Positions 35,635 to 48,874 are shown, counted from the stretch's first letter. The stretch: DNA of 64,000 nt from Glandiceps talaboti (GCF_964340395.1 NC_135551.1:6584463-6648462); one strand, 5' to 3'. Notes: generated by a model not told the origin, from the sequence alone. Numbers and translations are program-made.

Positions 35635-37825
35635 TGAAGTGTAATGATTGCAACGCCGAGAAAGCAGTTAACCTATGTCATGGCTACTTGATGCTGTCTG
35701 GAAGCTGCAAAGAGAGAAGATTTGGCAAGCCACCGATATAACATTAATAAAAAAACTTCATCTAACAACAAGACGGAGCCCGTACGAGACAAAGGCAATG
35801 TCAAGGTCATTGACGTCGATACTTCTGACCAATTTCAGAATCTATTGTGACCTAGTTTAACACAAGTAGAAGATATTGGGAACGACATAGCGAGGTGAAA
35901 TACCAGCAAACAGAATTGAACAATTCGATGAAAATTTTTTAACGCCAAGTTTGAGGAAATGTTATTCCTCCTGGACGTGATGTCGCGTATCAATGCACAA
36001 CCGACTACAGGGAGACCACACAAAACAGTGTCAACGTGTATATATACTAGAGAAAAAGCTTGAAAGACTCAACCAATGTTACCGAAGAATAAACATAGAG
36101 GTGAGTGGTGTACCAGAACGAGTTAATGAAGATGTCACTATCACAGTATTATCTATCTTCAAGAAAATAAATCCTGCGATATAAGAGTGACATTGAGATC
36201 GCCCATCGTTATGAAAGCTGGCGATCAACCAAGTAACGGCGACAGTCAGTCTTAACGTGTGCGACCAAGACCCATCATTGTAAGATTTACCACAAGAGAA
36301 GCAACATAATGAAAACTAAAAAAAATTATTAGTGCAAGATAGTTAAGATTTGACAATTCGTCTAAATGTTTTTAAAAAAATGAAAATCTACTTCCCACAA
36401 CATGTCACTGTAGAAGGTAAACTCTGTAAGAAAGGAAGCTGGATACATATTTCTATAGACAAACAATGGTAAAGTATATGTGAAGAAGAACCCCCAAGCA
36501 AGACCAATCATCAATCCAAGTGAAGCTGATTTTTCCCCGCATAGACTATTATATTGACTATCTTACTTCAATACTGTACTGTTTCATATGAATTCATCCA
36601 GTGGATTACGTATTATAGTGATAACCATGTCATTACAGTCTACATGATGAGTACGTACCATGGCTGGGCATACACTTATAAATTAAAGGGAATTGTTTGA
36701 TGTAAGTCTCTCTTCTCTCCCACCGAGTAACTTTAATGAACATTACAAGTCAGGGCTCATGTCAACATCAGATATTTACACTAAAACGTTGACACCTTAA
36801 AAGTACTTTGCAAACATAATATTCATTCTAAATTTGTAATAATAGGTATTTTAGATATATGGGATGCAAGTAATTTAAGTATCTGTAAAGAGGGTAGGGG
36901 GTGGGGCTTTCATCCATTCATCTTTAATTGACACAAAACTTAAAACAAATGTAAATCACTCAGACTCGCTCTGGGTGGAGGTACCAGTCAGTAATTTCAA
37001 AATAACCAAATACCGATATTACCAAGTTTCAAAATGGTCTAATTGATGTATTGAATAACTTTAGATGTGACAGAACCAATTGTATCTTAATTGGAGATTT
37101 CAATATTTATGATACACTATCAATATCGATTCTTATTTTACATCTTTAGAGTGTCTTAGTATACAGCAGTTGGTTTCTACTCTAACCAGAGTGTCTAGTT
37201 CATCTGAAAAAAATAATTGACCATATCTACACCAATGTAAATCAATATCCCATCCACGTTGGTACTATAACTACATATAGTTCAGACCATTTCCCTAGGG
37301 AGTATTTGCCTTCTTGGAAAACATTCCAGTAAGGTTATCATATCAATAGAAACCCACATTTTCATTTTGAAATTATGAATCTTATAGTTCTGCTCGATTC
37401 TATGGGGATCTTGCAAACGCTCCTTGGGGAAGAATCTACGACTGTACTGATGTCAATGACGCATATAATAATTTGTACAATTTTTTTTCAATGAAATCTT
37501 TAGTAAACATGCGCCTATTACATTAAAAAGGTCAAATGTTGATGCTGTTGACGTTAATAATTACAAACCAATATAGACATATACTGTTATCTAAATTTTA
37601 AAATGCTAGATAAATGTATTACAGCGATATTTTTATGGAAATAAGAATGACACTGACTTAATTCGAAAAACCATCAAACAAGTACTTGGGAATCTAACGT
37701 TAAATGCTAAACAATCTCTGCCAGATAGCCTACTATAAACTTAAATGATGTTGAATGTATACTATCTACTGTTAGTGCACTAAATCATTACTTAGATGCC
37801 CCAGGATCAATCTTTTAGCTGGTCC
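35635..37825 (+). pseudogene. Decayed LINE remnant, copy B
   Basis: Same decayed ORF1 and endonuclease pieces as in copy A, with the same stops. The ORF1 piece with LEKKLERLNQ lies at 35993-36184. Confidence 0.75.
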
Positions 37826-38773
37826 GATGTAAAAAAAACCATCGCCCCCCCCCCCCGGAGAAATTTACCAGGCCCTGACTCCCGCCAAGAATAAAACTAA
37901 TCGTAGACTGAACATTTATCACTTTTAGGTGAAGTGTGGATGAACGGAGAACACTTATAACAGGGAATAGTCTATCATCTGCCAGTAGGAGCATCATTGC
38001 ATGTATTCGTATGTAATCAAATCAAATGTCAACATGAGAGTGTACAGCGATCAATATGTTTGGCCTACCGGAAGTCAGTCATTTGAGTCACTCCACATCC
38101 CTGTGATCGGACCTTCATCAGAAGAAAAAAAATAAAAAAAATAAAAAGTTTTTTTTTTAAAAGTTGAAAAAAGAAAAAGTTGAAAAAAAAGGTAGAAAAA
38201 AAAGTTCAAACACAATATTTTGACTTTCAATAATCCTTAAAAACATTCTGGTTTGACGAAAAATGAAACATTAATCTCAAATAAATGAAAACTTGTTTGG
38301 ATTAAATAATGTTAACATGGAATAAAGTGTGGACTCCATCGAAAAAACTACACATAAACATTTAAAATTAGTTTGTAACTACGAAAAATATAAAATACTA
38401 CAGCTAAAATAGAATAATAATTTTGACCTGATCGGCTTGCAATAGTCGTCTTCGGAATTACCCTCTGCTTCGGCTGAATCACATTGGACAGTAGTAGTTT
38501 CATCTTAGGAAATCTGCGAATTGGATGTCGATTGCAGTGAGCTTAAGGTTTCGGCGATGTCATCCTGACGATTTTAATGTAACGTGCATAGTCTATTTCA
38601 CGATCAATTGGGATTTCTAAGGACATTGTAGTAGGTTATAATATGAGCTGTGAATAGATTTGTTTACGCTTTGAAATGTTGAGTTGATTTCGGAAGTTAG
38701 ACGGTCACGTGTGAGATCTGGCGGGAAGGTGTTGCCCAGAGATAACACGTGATTCACCTTCTTTAAAAATGAT

Positions 38774-38971
38774 AGGCAGACATAGAGACAGGCAGACATA
38801 GAGACAGAGACAAACATACATACATACATACATACATACATACATACATACATACATACATACATACTACATACATACATACACACATACATACATACAT
38901 ACATACATACAGACTGACTGACTGACTGACTGACTGACAGACAGACAGACAGACAGATAGACAGACAGACA
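38774..38971. repeat. Compound microsatellite at the start of copy C
   Basis: AGAC/GGCAG, ACAT and GACT runs matching those at 20190-20406. Confidence 0.93.
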
Positions 38972-41396
38972 AAACCAAACAATAAACATTCCTTCGAAAG
39001 CTAAAAAGCTCTCATAATACTCATAATAATAGTTTCAGTGTATGTTCATTCACTTTCTTTAACAATGATGTGTGTTGTCTATGCTAATAAGGTCATTTTC
39101 ACGGCCTTGCCTCTCTGTGTCAGATTTTAACATCCAACATTTAGTTGGAACATCTCGAGATCATGAATTGAAGGTATTAAAATTACATGTTGCTGTTAAA
39201 TATCGACGTATTTTATAGCATTGATAATAACAACAGGATCAATATAGCTTAGACAAAGAACATACTCATTCGTTTATTTGACTAATGTCACATGTTTATT
39301 GTATTAAAAAATGGGTCCATAATTATGATAACACGTGATTCAGTATCACTGCTAATATAAATAAATTTTAAAACTGTAATATAATAATTGTTGTTTCACT
39401 GTCTGCTACATGGTAGCAAATACATTCTAAAACTAAAATATCTGATTGCGCTATTCCTTGAAGATGCATAGCAAAAAAAAAGAATTATTCTAATCTGATC
39501 AGGAATATGTTGTATAATAACAATATTTTTTGTACAATATCATGAATTATAATAAAGCGAAGTTATAATGCTCGTCAACTCCGAAGAGTTTCAGGTGCAG
39601 ACACAGAGCTATTAAGAAAAAAAGGGATACAGAGAAACAATTTCAAAGCATGGAAGGATGTACAGAGAAGTGTGTAAACGATTGAGAGTTGAACAATTGA
39701 AATAGGCATGTTTTAAGGGCAGAGCTGAAGGAAGAATTAGTGCGAGAGTGAGCGTGACGAAGACTAAGGAAAACTGTTCCATACTGCAGGCGCAGTGAAG
39801 TGATATGAATATGTCTTCAAAACCATCACCAAATAACACAAACACAGAATAATAAAGATTGTCGACGGACGATATCATTATTCTACGATTGTTTTTATAT
39901 TTCTTCCCCTTTTATATATATATTCACTTTTTTACTTATATTGTTGTCTTATATATATATTTCAAGTTTTTTTATCAATTATTTTTTTCTTCATTTATGT
40001 GATTTTTTGCTTTGTTTCGGGACCAGCTATAGGGCCATAAATGGCAGGGGTGCGGAGTAGCTCTGATATGGTTGACTTCCGGTAGGCCTTACACATCTGC
40101 TCACTCAGTTAGAGTACATACGAATACATATATAATGGCACTCCTACTGGCAAGTGGTATACTTTTTTGTGTGTTCTAAATGCTCTTTATTCAAGTAATT
40201 GCGATTAAATGTTCCCTGTCATTCTGACCTACTCAACAGAGGGCAAAAGGTTGAAGTCGGGGACTAGTGAATTCTCCGATGAAGGGGTTAGGGGTGGGGT
40301 GGGGGGAATCAGTTGAGTTTTGATTTATTTATCGGGTCATCAAACAGACGCTGAACCTAAAGCATCTTTAAAAAACAGCAACAGGCTGATCCTATCTATG
40401 GCCAGTAGTTGCCATTTTTGTAATCTCCATTGTCGAACAAAATACATTCTAGGATCTATGCAATCTACGAAACATATTTAACATATATAATACATTGTTG
40501 CATTACTGATTCGCCATTTTAAAGCAGATATAGAGGCAGAAACATGTCAAACCAATGGAAACCCCAAACGAAAGTCCAATAAATATATTTCTGATGAGGA
40601 GTGGAACGATTAAGATTCCCTTGGGTCCACAATGGAGACATCAAAACAGAAAGGATAGAAATATATAGGAGAGCAGGAATTTGATTTGGTTGATGTGCCA
40701 TAGTGAATGGTATCTGATAATATCACCGAATGTCCAATATTGGACCCTAATACTTGACGATGCATGTTGCCTGGGCCCTCAGAGGTACTTTTTATCGGAT
40801 AATATCGGTTAAAATCTAACTTAGAGTGTAAAATATAATATCAGCCTCTAATATTAGTCTTCTCACGTACAAAGTACTTTTTATCGAATACCATCGTCTC
40901 ATCATCATAAATGTGTCTCCTGTCATTGACGAAATTTGTCTTTTTCGTATCTTTTTAAAGCCTGTATTAAGCTACTATGCTGCTTAATGGCGTCCAAAAC
41001 CTCCAAAATGAAGCGAAAATACAATCATTATATAAGAAAAATATATCCTTGATCCATACGGATTAATAGATTGGCTTCATAATACGTATTTCGTAGCCAT
41101 ACGCGTATATCTGCCTCCGGGAGTCGAGTACGACAAAATTCTCAGACCAGTTTGTAATGTTACCGACTTATGAATATGCTTTAGTGGTCTGCTAAATATA
41201 ACTCAAATGGTTACCTGTGTGTGTACAGTCGGTACCGTATATACCATCTGTCTTGTAATTTCTACGTCTTGAGACACTGTAAGTTTTCTTGAGTATGGGT
41301 TGCATGTAGCTCGTTCTCCTGATATCCTGTGTATCAAATTAATATTCAGTACAAAATGTCACTTTATTAGGGTTTCTAACAATCACTGACAACGCA

Positions 41397-41490
41397 AATA
41401 AAAAGCAGTTGTGGTTAATTTGTTTTGAACTGTTTTTAGCGTTTGGATATTATGCCTGCCAAGCAACAAGTACCGTTGATGACGATGACG
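41397..41490 (+). pseudogene. Signal-peptide exon of copy C, start codon lost
   Basis: Aligned with 24221-24314, the ATG is replaced by AAT (GCAATGAAGAAG became GCAAATAAAAAG). The donor GTAAGTA and most of the hydrophobic core remain. A LINE fragment is inserted 28 bases after the donor. With later lesions in the exons downstream, this copy is a pseudogene. Confidence 0.65.
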
Positions 41491-41518
41491 GTAAGTAATT
41501 CGAGTATATATATCAGTG

Positions 41519-42637
41519 ATCTTGGGGTTGTACTGTACGAATTCTTAAATCTTGAGGTAACAGCAGGTACACCATGTGATGCAGCTCACATTTTCACCAC
41601 TTTATTCGACTCTTGTGTTATACCAATTGCAGATTATTGCTCTGGGACATGGGGTTAAGTTGATAATATGAAATGTGAATCTGTACAAAATAGAGCAATA
41701 CGATGTTTTCTTGGGGTGCATAAATTTGCACCAAAACTTACCATAAATGGTGATATGGGTTGGACTTCATCTAATAATGTGAGACATAAACTGAATATTA
41801 TCAGATTTTGGAATAGAGTGGTTAAGATGCCAAATGATAGAATAACTAAAGCTGTCTTTTGTGGGATTACAATTTAAGAGATAGATATAAGAATTGGTCT
41901 TATGACATAGCTAATGTATTCAGAAATATTAATTTACAAAATAAGTTTTTAAATCTTGAAGCTTTAAATTTGGATGATGCCTCTTGTAAGTTAAAATAAA
42001 TTTTTGAAAGGAAGTGGTTTACTGATGTCGCTAGAAAACCCAAGTTAAGAACATATGTATCTTTTAAGAAAAAATATGAAACAGAAAATTATTTACTGCA
42101 ACCATTGTCAAGACCGAAACGCTCTATTCTTGCTCAGTTTAGAACTGGCATTTTACATTTAAAAGTAGAAACAAGTAGATTTCAACAGCTACCAGTGGAG
42201 GACAGAACCTGTAATTTTTGTTTAGGTCCAGAAATTGAAGATGAAAAACACTTTCTTTTTGATTGCTGTCTGTATAATTCTTTCAGGGATACTTTATTTA
42301 GTAGAGTGTGTGCTCTATACCCAGAATTCAGTGCTTTGAAAATTACGGATAAAATTGAACTACTGATGATCAAAACACCCGACCTGTTGGCAAACTTTAT
42401 CTTCGATGCTTATAACAAGAGAAAGGAGACAATGTACAATTTGTAAAATATACTCCTCACACTTGAAAAAAAAAAGTTTCTTTCTTTATGTATTTATTTA
42501 TTTATTTTTGCAACAAGTTGGATTTGTGTCTTATAAGCCCAAGGGGCTGGATGTGGCAAGTTGTAATAACAATTGTACCAGATCATATATACAAATGTAT
42601 ACTTTAAGTCTACATAGGACACATTAATAAATAAAAT

Positions 42638-42680
<43 letters not shown>

Positions 42681-42682
42681 CG
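41519..42682 (+). mobile_element. 5'-truncated LINE with (CAA)n tail
   Basis: Comparison with A (empty site at 24342) gives close ends. The fragment encodes the C-terminal third of a LINE reverse transcriptase: LGVVLYEFL, PIADYCSGTWG, ESVQNRAIRCFLGVHKFAP, a frameshift near 41865, then SILAQFRTGIL and a Cys-Cys-His-Cys knuckle (CNFCLGPE, HFLFDC) near 42210-42270. There is an in-frame TAA after CSGTWG and another near 41996. The tail is an ACAAC repeat at 42637-42680. It is a dead copy, of a LINE family different from the one at 527-3310. Confidence 0.88.
42105..42446 (+). pseudogene. C-terminal fragment of LINE reverse transcriptase with zinc knuckle
   Basis: The last open part of the inserted LINE, 113 residues. 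CNFC and HFLFDC form the Cys-x2-Cys, His-x4-Cys knuckle seen at the C-terminus of several LINE groups, which probably helps bind template RNA. It starts after an upstream frameshift, so it is not a complete protein. Confidence 0.8.
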
Positions 42683-44486
42683 GTAGAATTAAACAAAGTA
42701 GACGAAACCTTAAAAAGTGAAACCTTTTAGTTTAAAAAAAAAATATCGCTACGCTACGCTACGCACTCAGTCAGTTAGTTAGCATAATATTGTCATTATG
42801 ATAGCCCTAAGTGAGTTTGTTAACAAATAAATTAAATATTCTGAACAGCCTAGTTGAACACATCCAACATATGCATATCTAGATCTGACTTTAAGAAAAA
42901 GAGTTAAATGTATATTTTCATTCATAAATCAAGTTATATGAACTCTTCGACAACATTTATTTTAGTATTTACTGAGATGATCAAGCAGTCGTATGTATCG
43001 CAGGAAACTTCCTGGTCTGTGTTCAGACGCAGACTATATTGTGTCGTATTCACAATTCCTAATAAACCTTCTGAAATATGTTTCATTTAAATACTAATTG
43101 TGTGCAAATACATAACCTATAAGACCTAATAAAAAAGACTAGTCTGGTTCCACTTATGCTCAAGTTTAAAAAAGATTGGGGTAGGTAGATTTGCTATTTT
43201 ATTTTATTTTTTAAGTTTTATGTGAGTGTAAATATCTCGATAATGTTTTCTTTTTTGTCTTCAAAATGGTCTCTGAGTTATCTATTTTTCCTATCAGATG
43301 TACAGCCATTAAATAATAGATCAGTTTATATTTTCCTTTTAAGTTGATGTCAATTTAGCATCAAGTATTTCTCGCGAAATTTCACAATTTATTGCGATTT
43401 TATTTTATATTTTCTCGATTAAGTAAATACAAAAGATTAGGATCGGCAGTGAAACACCAGAACCAAAAAATTATTTTCTTTACGCCTAGTAGTCAGCATG
43501 TACAATGCGCATACAGAACGCACGCTACTCACTGGGGATTAATACATAAAATATGGAACGTCCAACACACACCATGTTATGTTTAAATCTACTAATATCA
43601 GCGACACTAGTATTAAAGATAAAGTTGGTATAGGTTCTTTTCATGTGTGAGTGTCTAGTTCAGGTAGTTATGTGATCCGCTGTTTTCCGTATGTGTTATT
43701 GGTTTCTTCTCATCAGATGTACCGCCATTACAGATTGGAAGAATAGTTTTATACTGTCCATTTATGCTGATTTCAGTTTCCGCATCCACTATTTCTTGCG
43801 AGACTTCATAATTTTCGCGATTTTATATTTTTTCGAATACGTCAGAAAAGTTTAAAGTCGGCAGTGAAAAATTTGGTGGGGTCGGTTAATCTGAACCAAG
43901 CATTTTTTTTCAGGCCTAATGGCGCACGCGTCAAAGTTTTAATTAAAATTTGACAAAGACTTTTCTTGAGTTTCCTACATGAGACACGCTACAGAGGATA
44001 TGAGCATTTCATAGTTACATTTATATTTATAGTTTCCTTTAAAATCCCATGATTCGCACTAATTTCAAATGCTTTGCTACAGTTATCTCCAATATTGCGA
44101 CACACATGTTCTGGTTTGCATTCGTGTGGAATTATAATTGATGTCAGGTATTCTTCAATTGACATTTCTATAAGACTGAATGACAACATTATTCACACAC
44201 ATGTATCAGGGCATAAATGGCAAAACAACTAGTTTATACACTTGAGGAATGTCATGAGATAGTTGATTTCTCGGGGATATAGTCATGACATGGTCAGTGG
44301 AATAATGTATACTTATTACTGTATCTTTTTTATTTGTAAGGAGGCATTTGGAAGTGTAAAATCATGTTCATGAAGGTACACGCGATCAACCATACTGCTA
44401 TGACTTTCTTTATAGCACCATATAAACCCCCACCCCACCCACCCCACCAGTGCTTAAACTTCTTAACGTATACTTTATGTTTACAG
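42683..44486. other. Copy C, intron-like sequence with decayed exons 2a and 2b
   Basis: Counterparts of exon 2a (from 43298) and 2b (from 43717) are present, but both are broken. 2a contains an early TGA and an extra piece. 2b stops after CETS. Otherwise non-coding. Confidence 0.55.
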
Positions 44487-44543
44487 TTTGGTCACAAACA
44501 TTACACACAACCTCCTTCGAGCAAACAAACTATTGAAAGCCAT
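44487..44543 (+). pseudogene. Terminal exon of copy C, left part
   Basis: Matches the first 19 codons of 26346-26483, then is cut by the foldback element at its AAAGCCAT target. The rest continues at 48469-48550 with an extra base (GAGTACATGATTC) that shifts the frame. Confidence 0.6.
44536..44543. repeat. Left target-site duplication (AAAGCCAT)
   Basis: The 8-base word occurs once in copies A and B at this site and on both sides of the 3.9-kb element in C. Confidence 0.8.
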
Positions 44544-44762
44544 GTACAACCGACATTTGTAATAATTGCCGAAATTTGTAATAACGCCGATATTTGTAAT
44601 AAAAATCACGTTTTTCATGTAATAAAACCGACATTTGTAATTGCCGAAATTTGTAATAATTTCTATGAACGACAAATGTAATAAAAATTGCCGATATTTG
44701 TAATAAATTTCAGGAAAAAAATGTAATAAAACTGCCGAAATTTGTAATACAAAATTACATTA
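44544..44762 (+). repeat. Left terminal inverted repeat of the foldback element
   Basis: Tandem ATTTGTAATAA-type units, reading outward-in as CCGACATTTG, GCCGAAATTTG, GCCGATATTTG and so on. Ends near TTAAGGAGGGTCC. Confidence 0.88.
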
Positions 44763-44929
44763 AGGAGGGTCCTTCCTTTCACACTAAAACATGGGTTATC
44801 TAAATAAAGAAATACAAGATTGCAAAAACATCACGTCAAACGAAAGTAGATTTAACAAGCATTAATTGAATTGATTAATATAATAATTAATTGAACAATT
44901 AAACAAGTTATTATTATTTCAAACAATCC

Positions 44930-44931
44930 GC

Positions 44932-44964
<33 letters not shown>

Positions 44965-45310
44965 TGTATGTATGGTATGTGATGAGGAAGTGTAAGAATG
45001 ATTCAATAAACAAACAAACGAATTAACGAAGAAAGAAATGGATGGATGAATCAATGAATGAATGAATAAATGAATGAATGAATGAATGAATGAATGAATG
45101 AATGAATGAATGAATGAACGAACAAATTAATTATTCAGTTAATAGATGAGTGGATGCCATTCATTTGAAGGAACCAATTAATTAATTGATGGATGGATGA
45201 ATGAATGAATGAATGAATGAATGAATGAATGAATGAACAAATTAATTAATGGATGGTTGGATGGATGGATGGATGAATGAATGAATGAATGAATGAATGA
45301 ATGAATGTAC
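44930..45310. repeat. (ATGT)n and (AATG)n microsatellites inside the foldback element
   Basis: ATGT run at about 44934-44974 and AATG/GATG runs at about 45040-45306, interrupted by unique pieces. The Ser-Phe-Ile-His peptides across it are artefacts. Confidence 0.95.
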
Positions 45311-45827
45311 ACTGTGTTATATTTTGCAAGCTGCCGGGGATACTGAGCAATTCGACAGAATATATTAGAAAATATGTGTTTGCATGACATTTACATGAAA
45401 TTTGTGAGATTTGTCGCCACTGATGTGTATCGATTTGACTTATACCATCAATGTTTGAGTACAGCATCCCCCTTATATCATTACAGTGATTTTCTATTCT
45501 TCGCCAGTCTATTCAATTTTAGTGGCGTTTTCGAGGATGTGCATGGTTTAGTGAGCTGTGCACTATAGGTAGTAGTTCATGAGTTCATGAGTTCTGATTT
45601 AGATGAAAGACAGAAAAAAGGGGAGAATAACGTCTCCCCAATCCCTTTCTCTAAAATAATGAAATCTTATCTCAATTTCAATTAAATCATTATTTTCTGT
45701 ATTTCAATTTTGAACTTGTTGAATGTTTTATAATAGCCCAGCCAAATGTTGTTGTGGCCACTACTATATATAACATTACAACTTGTTTTGTATATTTACA
45801 GAGACTTGTATCAATTACGAATATACT

Positions 45828-46960
45828 TGTAATAACGATGTTGAAAACTTGTAATAAAATTGCGGACATTTGTAATAAACTGACGACATTTGTAACAAAA
45901 TTGCTGACATTTGTAATAAACTAACGATAATTGTAATAAAATTGCTGACATTTGTAGTAAACTATGACGTTTGTAATAAAATTGCTGACATTTGTAATAA
46001 AATTGCCAACTATTGTAATAAAATTGCCGACATTTGTAATAAACTGACGACATTTGTAATAAAATTGCCGACATTTGTAATAAACTACCGACATTTGTAA
46101 TAAAATTGACGACATTTGTAATAAACTAACCCCAATTTTAATAACATTGCCGACATTTGTAATAACATTGACATTTGTAATAAACTAACAACATTTGTAA
46201 TAAAATTGCCAACATTTGTAATAAACTAACGACATTTGTAATAAAATTGCCGACATTTGTAATAAAATTGCCGACATTTGTAATAAACTGACATTTGGAA
46301 TAAAATTGCCGACATTTGTAATAAACTACCGACATTTTGAATAAAATTGAAGACATTTGTAATAAACTAACGCCAATTATAAAATTGCCGACATTTGTAA
46401 TAACATTGCCGACATTTGTAATAAACTAACGACATTTGTAATAAAATTGCCAACATTTGTAATAAAATTGCTGACATTTGTTATAAACTAACGACATTTG
46501 TAATAAAATTGCTGACATTTGTTATAAACTAACGACATTTGTAATAAAATTGCCGACATTTGTAATAAACTACCGACATTTGTAATAAAATTGACGACAT
46601 TTGTAATAAACTAACGCCAATTGTAATAAAATTGCCGACATTTGTAATAAAATTGCCGACATTTGTAATAAACTAACGACATTTGTAATAAAATTGCCAA
46701 CATTTGTAATAACATTGCCGACATTTGTAATAAACTAACGACATTTGTAATAAAATTGCCGACATTTGTAATAAAATTGCCGACATTTGTAATAAACTAA
46801 CGACATTTGTAATAAAATTGAAGACATTTGTAATAAAATTGCCAACATTTGTAATAAACTAACGACATCTGTAATAAAATTGATGACATTTGTAATAAAC
46901 TAACGACATTTGTAACACAATTGCCGACATTTGTAACGACATTTGAAGTAAAACTGACAA
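45828..46960 (+). repeat. Internal satellite of the foldback element
   Basis: Roughly fifty direct units of GACATTTGTAATAAA joined by ATTGCC, CTAAC, CTGAC or CTACC. The joiners alternate, giving a higher-order period of about 40-60 bases. The unit is the same as in the terminal inverted repeats. Frames such as YYKCRQF on the reverse strand are repeat translations, not genes. Confidence 0.95.
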
Positions 46961-47870
46961 TAAAAATTTACAATCAATGCCTCATCTTCACCAATCCTAG
47001 ATTTCAACACATTAAACACCTGGATCTAAGAAACTTTATTAAAATTCCCTGTGTAAGAACTTATTCTACAAGTTAAGCCAGGGAAGTTTTGCGTCGGTAT
47101 TTAGCACCAAAAATTGATACAGAACTATGTTATTATGTGTTTACTTGTATGATTCAACTCCAAAATTCTTCCTTTACATATCAGAGTTTATCGTTGGTTG
47201 GCCTGTCATAGGCTTGTGTTAATAAAACAATCAGGCAAATATTGGCAAGTGATTATGTTTCTTTTTATACATAAGTACAATTAGTTCACAGACCAACAAT
47301 AATCGAAAATGGAAACTGGTGTGTGTGTCGCTAGACTTTGGTGAGATATAGCGATATACAGTATCCATAACACCAAGTGTCCGTAATGTATGACGTCTGA
47401 AATATTCGCCTTTATGCATATTAATCTCTTCACACTCACGGACAAGAATATGTCCCTGTAGACTTATTGATATACTAACTAACTTGTTTTTAAAAATTAC
47501 TCATACCAATTACTTCTCAAGCCATTATGAAGCTTTCAATTTTTGCCCCCAAATGCACCATAAAATGGGTTGTGAAATCGCCGTTTCTAAGATTTCTAGA
47601 GAAATCAGTTTGTTGGTAGTCAACCGACCAGCTAACCAACCAACCAACCAACACTTTGTCCGCAATGATTAAAATATATACATTCGATCATACAAGCACG
47701 AAGTGTTGATCAAGTGATGGATTGATGATGCTAGTTCGTATATTCATTCATCACTCAGAAGCCTTCACAATCACAAACAACTCATACATTCGCCGCTTGT
47801 ACACTAGAGGAAGTAAGATTTAAGAACTCTAAATAAAATCAGGTTAGAAAACAGATTGAAATTACTTTTT
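46961..47870. other. Unique interior of the foldback element
   Basis: No recognised protein. The longest frames are about 60 codons and resemble nothing known to me. Confidence 0.45.
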
Positions 47871-47904
47871 AGCTACCCTCCATACGCCCGTCTTTCCATC
47901 CCTC

Positions 47905-48005
47905 CGTCAGTCAGTCAGTCAGCCAATCAGTCAGTCAGTCAGTCAGTCAGTCAGTCATCAGTCAACCAACCGACCAGCCAACCAGCCAACCAACCAACCA
48001 ACAAG

Positions 48006-48040
<35 letters not shown>

Positions 48041-48041
48041 G

Positions 48042-48098
<57 letters not shown>

Positions 48099-48105
48099 TG
48101 ATTGA
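47905..48105. repeat. (CAGT)n, (CCAA)n and (ATTG)n microsatellites
   Basis: Consecutive tetranucleotide runs in the right interior of the foldback element. Confidence 0.95.
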
Positions 48106-48242
48106 CAAAGACTCAAAGATCCAAGTGGCTGACATAATTGTTGTAAATTAATTCTAGGAAGCCTGTAATGACGATATTTTAAATCCCTTCTAAGTTTAGA
48201 ATGAGTAACACCATTTCTTTGAAAGTCAGAGAGGAACCCCCT

Positions 48243-48460
48243 TAACTTTTTTTTATTACAAATTTCGGCAGATTTATTACACAATTTTTTCTGAAATTTA
48301 TTACAAATATCGGCTATTTTTATTACAATTGTCGTTCACAGAATTTATTACAAATGTCAGTTTATTACAAATAACGGCAATTTATTACAAATGTCGGCAA
48401 TTTTATTACAAATTTCGGTTTATTACAAATTTCGGCAATTATTACAAATGTCGGTTGTAC
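48243..48460 (-). repeat. Right terminal inverted repeat of the foldback element
   Basis: Reverse complement of the left arm, made of TTTATTACAAAT-type units and ending GTCGGTTGTAC. The right copy of the target duplication follows at 48461-48468. Confidence 0.88.
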
Positions 48461-48874
48461 AAAGCCATCATATTGCAGGCTCAGATTTTGGCACATACAC
48501 GAGTACATGATTCAAAGTTAGAGATGACCTCCATGCTTCTAAAACACTAATTCTCACATTGAAAGACATAAATTCATCTAGATTACAAGTTAAACCAGAT
48601 TTAAACTGAATGCTTCGTGTATAGGGCCAAACTATAGAATGCCGCAATGCAACATTCTGAGCTGTAGGTAGTGTACATGATGTACCCTTAATAGGAAATG
48701 TAAGTAAAATGTAAGTAAAAAAAAAAGACTGTATACTAAGTCTTATCCTATTGCCTAATAATCGACAGATCATTAAGAAACTGGGGGCGCTGTACTCGAA
48801 GCAACGAGTCGCTCGTCTGAACTTCCAAATTAGTTTAGTTTCTTTCTCATCCTGCTTGAAATACTCAACATGAA

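Larger units (their letters stand above)
29947..38772. repeat. Large tandem segment, copy B (about 8.8 kb)
   Basis: Near-identical to copy A. It begins inside the sequence corresponding to A position 20500, so it lacks the left microsatellite part. At the A/B join both sides carry TTTAA(A/C)AATGAT, which suggests a short-homology crossover. B lacks A's 554-bp insertion and a short piece near A 20770-20830. It shares the (TA)n hairpin with A. Confidence 0.93.
44544..48460. mobile_element. 3.9-kb foldback transposon with satellite-built inverted repeats
   Basis: The ends are set by the empty sites in A (26393-26402) and B and by an 8-base target duplication. The outer 41 bases, starting GTACAACCGACATTTG, are identical in inverted orientation at both ends. 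Similarity continues for about 220 bases to an AAGG(A/G)GGGT-CC block. The inverted repeats are made of 18-21-base units around GACATTTGTAATAAA. A block of about 1.1 kb of the same unit lies inside at 45828-46960. The rest is microsatellites and unremarkable sequence, with no transposase. The design resembles foldback/TU-type elements (Drosophila FB, sea-urchin TU), which also combine subrepeat-built ends with longer target duplications. The superfamily is unknown. Confidence 0.88.

Noticed and set aside
45811-46356. YYKCRQF-repeat proteins on the reverse strand
   Set aside because: Translation of the GACATTTGTAATAAA satellite; frames break at irregular units.
45828-46960. CRISPR-like array
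   Set aside because: Repeats are contiguous with 5-6-base joiners, there are no unique spacers, and the context is an animal genome and a transposon.
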